A stretch of 7,392 bases of DNA, from positions 1 through 7,392 of the forward strand of contig JAWOEL010000120.1 of assembly GCA_046482735.1 (NCBI GenBank). Reading direction: 5' to 3'. This DNA is from JAQICB01 sp046482735. GTDB taxonomy: Bacteria; Bacteroidota; Bacteroidia; Bacteroidales; UBA1715. Numbering within the stretch: the stretch's first letter is position 1; every line of letters starts with the position of its first letter. The notes under the pieces are model-generated. The model was not told where the DNA came from, ran no database searches, and saw nothing but the letters and a program-made list of their open reading frames with translations. The translations under genes were made by a program, and so were the position numbers. Below are positions 6,691 to 7,392 of this stretch, one piece after another.

Positions 6691-7008
6691 ACACCCTGCC
6701 ATGGGGTGGTGGGCGGCATCGAGACCTTGCCGGATGATTGCCCGGCGGGTGTTGCAGGCCACCCGGGAGCGCAAGGCCCAGGTGGGTGAGATGCCTGCCG
6801 GGGATCGCCAACGCACGGTCTGGCAGCAGGGTCTCACGGGATATCCCCTGGTGGATGCCTGCATGCGTGCGCTAAACGACCATGGCTGGATCAATTTCCG
6901 CATGCGCGCGATGGTGGTGGCCTTCGCCGCCCCTCGGCCCGCACCACCACCCGAGGCAGCCCGCCCGCTTCCAGGCAGCTCGATCTCTTCCCCGAAACGG
7001 ACCGCTGA
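6691..7008 (+). pseudogene. Deletion-riddled photolyase/cryptochrome remnant
   Basis: Photolyases of this superfamily repair UV pyrimidine dimers using FAD and light. From 6821 to 6928 one frame reads WQQGLTGYPLVDACMRALN then DHGWINFRMRAMVVAFA, which closely matches the FAD-binding core (W-x-x-G-x-TGYP-x-VDA-x-MR ... GW-x-x-x-R-x-R). Upstream in the same frame, RRVLQATRER (6743-6772) resembles the helix after the 'LSPYLxxGxLSxR' segment. In intact enzymes about 60 or more residues lie between these two blocks, against about 17 here. After residue AFA the expected continuation (an LWLxWR-like stretch and the rest of the FAD domain) is absent. A different frame then ends in RQLDLFPETDR with TGA at 7006-7008, a plausible photolyase tail. 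The N-terminal antenna domain is missing altogether. The remnant therefore appears to have lost at least three blocks, two of them internal. It cannot encode a working enzyme. GC content and codon use are unlike everything to its left. Confidence 0.65.
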
Positions 7009-7055
7009 ACGAGGGACAGCCACCGTTTCCCAATACGGGTTACTTGTGCCTCAGC

Positions 7056-7118
7056 CATGTCCCCGCCCGGGTTAACATGCTCCTGTCGGCGAGTGCATGG
7101 CTGTGCGGGGGAGACATG
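7056..7118. repeat. Nested inverted repeats before the DUF4197-like gene
   Basis: CATGTCCCCGC (7056-7066) pairs with GCGGGG (7105-7110) and, after a GAG bulge, ACATG (7114-7118). Inside it, CATGC (7076-7080) pairs with GCATG (7095-7099). It sits between the photolyase remnant and the next gene, so it may be a terminator lacking a T-run or a structured leader. The rest of 7009-7196 holds no gene that I can support. Confidence 0.4.
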
Positions 7119-7185
7119 AAGCACCTGACGCGTCACCCTCTGATCTGGCACCGTGGCAGCACTGATAAAGGCACCACAATGAGGA

Positions 7186-7196
7186 GGAAATATACG
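7186..7196 (+). promoter_or_regulatory. Strong Shine-Dalgarno that sets the start at 7197
   Basis: The sequence GAGGAGGAAATATACG runs directly into ATG 7197, placing AGGAGG about 9 bases upstream. This selects 7197 over the in-frame ATGs at 7116 and 7179. A site this strong is typical of Proteobacteria and contrasts with the genes in the AT-rich part, most of which lack one. Confidence 0.75.
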
Positions 7197-7392
7197 ATGA
7201 AGATCCATTCCACTGGCTTGATTGCTGCCCTGGTGATGGCCTTGGCGCTGCCGATGGCTGCTCAGGCCGACTGGGCGGATCGTCTTCGCGGAGCCTTGCC
7301 GGGCGGTGACGCCGAAAGGCCTGCATCGGGGCAGGTGGAGGGCCTGAGGGAGTTGCTCGGCAGCAGCAGTGATCACGCCATATCTGCAGCTT
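7197..7392 (+). CDS. Exported DUF4197-like protein, N-terminal part only
   Basis: The frame is open from ATG 7197 to the right edge, giving 65 residues. Residues 1-24 are a signal peptide (KIHSTGLIAALVMALALPM core, cleavage probably AQA|DW). The mature start ADWADRLRG, then a Gly/Pro-rich linker, then VEGLRELLGSSSDHAISAA, resembles the beginning of DUF4197 proteins, which have a short exported leader followed by a GLKEAL-x-x-G-x-x-x-AV-like helix and are about 220-240 residues long. DUF4197 proteins are common in Proteobacteria and have no established function. The assignment rests on one short helix, so a different small periplasmic protein is possible. A strong Shine-Dalgarno precedes it. 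No stop is seen before the window ends. Confidence 0.55.
   Translation, partial: MKIHSTGLIAALVMALALPMAAQADWADRLRGALPGGDAERPASGQVEGLRELLGSSSDHAISAA

Noticed and set aside
6628..7023. Minus-strand frame of 131 codons over the photolyase remnant
   Set aside because: It is antisense to clear photolyase motifs, runs into AT-rich DNA across the composition break, and shows only the Arg/Ala/Gly bias expected of a shadow frame in GC-rich DNA.
6891..7376. Minus-strand frame of 161 codons in the GC-rich part
   Set aside because: It is antisense to the signal peptide and strong Shine-Dalgarno of the DUF4197-like gene, and its translation has no recognisable domain.

Overview
The window holds two compositionally distinct pieces of DNA. 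Bases 1 to about 6690 are strongly AT-rich and look like a Bacteroidota (probably Bacteroidales-like) chromosome. The evidence is a ProRS of the kind found in Bacteroides relatives, an OmpP1/FadL-family barrel with the GSARFTSMSGAFGALGG...INPAG signature, start codons mostly without Shine-Dalgarno sequences, and one clear Bacteroidota promoter (TTG-N19-TATATTTG). From about 6690 to the end the sequence turns abruptly GC-rich and carries proteobacterial-style genes: a broken photolyase/cryptochrome remnant and the start of an exported DUF4197-like protein behind a strong AGGAGG site. I read the boundary as a chimeric assembly join or, less likely, a recent foreign insertion.

Layout. Bases 2-52 are the last codons of an unidentified gene, followed after 4 bases by a 61-codon DUF2231-like membrane protein that stops where the family normally continues. 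Bases 243-451 have no gene but hold three successive inverted repeats between converging genes. On the minus strand, reading leftward from proS, come a Tyr-rich then Ser/Arg-rich lipoprotein (3261-4886), an OmpP1/FadL-like outer-membrane barrel (1656-3140) ending in a rho-independent terminator, and a secreted protein made of 13 leucine-rich repeats (452-1561) whose promoter abuts that terminator. proS (5015-6487) diverges from the lipoprotein gene across an AT-rich gap of 128 bases. Bases 6488-6690 are AT-rich and without a convincing gene.

The three minus-strand genes all encode envelope or exported products (lipoprotein, porin-like barrel, secreted LRR protein), but the terminator and promoter show that the LRR gene is a separate transcription unit. 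proS is housekeeping and shows no functional link to them. I see no RNA genes, CRISPR array or intact mobile element, and no complete new defence or mobile system. The items most worth checking are the composition break with its multiply deleted photolyase, the recent 120-bp tandem duplication in the lipoprotein, and the truncated DUF2231 gene.
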